Assembly: GCF_008014775.2 (NCBI RefSeq)
Contig: NZ_CP144914.1
Location: forward strand, 1,860,001 to 1,924,000
Length of the DNA: 64,000 nt
Direction: 5' to 3'
From: Alkalicoccus halolimnae
GTDB taxonomy: Bacteria > Bacillota > Bacilli > Bacillales > Salisediminibacteriaceae
Of the stretch, positions 63,539 to 64,000 are shown piece by piece. The notes beneath the pieces are model-generated. The model was not told where the DNA came from and ran no database searches. It saw only the letters and a list, made by a program, of their open reading frames with translations. Position 1 is the first letter of the stretch. Each line of letters begins with the position of its first letter. A program made the position numbers and the translations under genes.

Positions 63539-63940
63539 ATGATGGCTAAAAAGTACTTTACTGTGGAGCAGGCGGACAGACTGCTTCCAATTGTTAAAGA
63601 AGAAATAAACGAATTAAAGATTATTCAGAAGGAGTTTGACGATAAATGGTCAGTCTATCACCAGATACAGGAAGAAAAGAAACAGAATGTCCAGACAGAG
63701 ACACCCAGCGTATTTAAATTAGAGTGTGAATTGGAATTTATTGAGCTTCAGGCTCAGCTACATGTTTCCAATATTCAAAAAACAGGTGCACAGTTAAAAG
63801 GTATTGAACCAGGACTCGTAGATTTTCCTTCTTTTAAAGGAAAAAAAGAAATTCTTCTATGCTGGAGAGAAGGAGAAGATAAAATTCAATTTTACCACGA
63901 TCCTAAAGAAGGATTTGCCGGAAGAAAGCCGCTTTATTGA
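63539..63940 (+). CDS. DUF2203 family protein
   Basis: 133 residues. KYFTVEQADRLLPIVKEEI at the N terminus and LVDFPSFKGKKEILLCWREGEDKIQFYHDPKEGFAGRKPL, read in pieces, match DUF2203. The middle is a helical hairpin. AAAGGAGG lies five bases before ATG 63539 and eight before ATG 63542. Function unknown. Probably co-transcribed with the DUF2231 gene and thus also under sigma-B. Confidence 0.78.
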   Translation: MMAKKYFTVEQADRLLPIVKEEINELKIIQKEFDDKWSVYHQIQEEKKQNVQTETPSVFKLECELEFIELQAQLHVSNIQKTGAQLKGIEPGLVDFPSFKGKKEILLCWREGEDKIQFYHDPKEGFAGRKPLY

Positions 63941-64000
63941 GTGACGTCAGTTTAACTGAGTGTCTGTGGATCAGCGTTATCCGGTGCAAAATAGCAATTC

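Noticed and set aside
1..64000. CRISPR array, prophage or IS element
   Set aside because: No regularly spaced repeats, cas genes, transposases or phage structural genes were seen; the lone recombinase has no att-like duplications nearby.

Overview
The window looks like a chromosomal segment of a salt- or alkali-adapted member of the Bacillaceae (low- to mid-GC Gram-positive). Supporting signs are AGGAGG-type ribosome binding sites throughout, TTG/GTG starts, ectoine genes (ectAB), a proline T-box, a glycine riboswitch, candidate sigma-B promoters, a TnrA/GlnR-type operator, a full-length DynA, a CvfB homologue and the Bacillus-type argCJBD-carAB-argF cluster. The exact species cannot be read from the sequence.

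Layout. 1-11.6 kb is accessory housekeeping: a truncated gene, a coiled-coil protein, a tandem gamma-glutamylcyclotransferase, an acetyltransferase, a C45-type hydrolase, a flavin-domain/UbiA fusion, an Ohr peroxidase, a membrane-anchored MsrA-MsrB followed by a second MsrA and a serine hydrolase, and a cardiolipin synthase flanked by two copies of a dispersed repeat. 11.6-24.1 kb is the complete ornithine-to-arginine route (argC-J-B-D-carA-B-argF, then argG and argH with their own promoters), with ARG boxes at argC and argG. 24.3-28.7 kb has a branched-chain aminotransferase, a four-gene unit with DNA-repair flavour and a thiol-oxidoreductase-like gene. 29.2-33 kb holds a lone tyrosine recombinase, an AbrB-family membrane protein and ectA-ectB without ectC. 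33.2-39.6 kb (minus strand) holds typA, proB-proA behind a proline T-box, and an ACT/UPF0210 pair behind a glycine riboswitch. 40-49 kb has a second serine hydrolase, an acyltransferase, a DMT exporter, an ammonium transporter with a textbook TnrA/GlnR box in an operon with a GlnD-like nucleotidyltransferase and an exonuclease, then ilvA and cvfB. 49.7-64 kb has topB, a metallophosphoesterase, a retropepsin-like mini-protein, two related permeases around an SDR, a beta-phosphoglucomutase-like HAD protein, dynA, a Cof-type HAD protein and two DUF proteins.

A common theme is amino-acid nitrogen flow (arginine, proline, branched-chain amino acids, glycine sensing, ammonium uptake) next to osmolyte synthesis (ectoine, proline). 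No rRNA, tRNA, CRISPR array, IS element or prophage was seen. The best leads are the glycine riboswitch upstream of the ACT/UPF0210 pair, the amt-DUF294-exonuclease operon with its internal 14-bp hairpin, the PNPOx-UbiA fusion, the ectAB pair lacking ectC, and the paralogous permease-SDR-permease locus.
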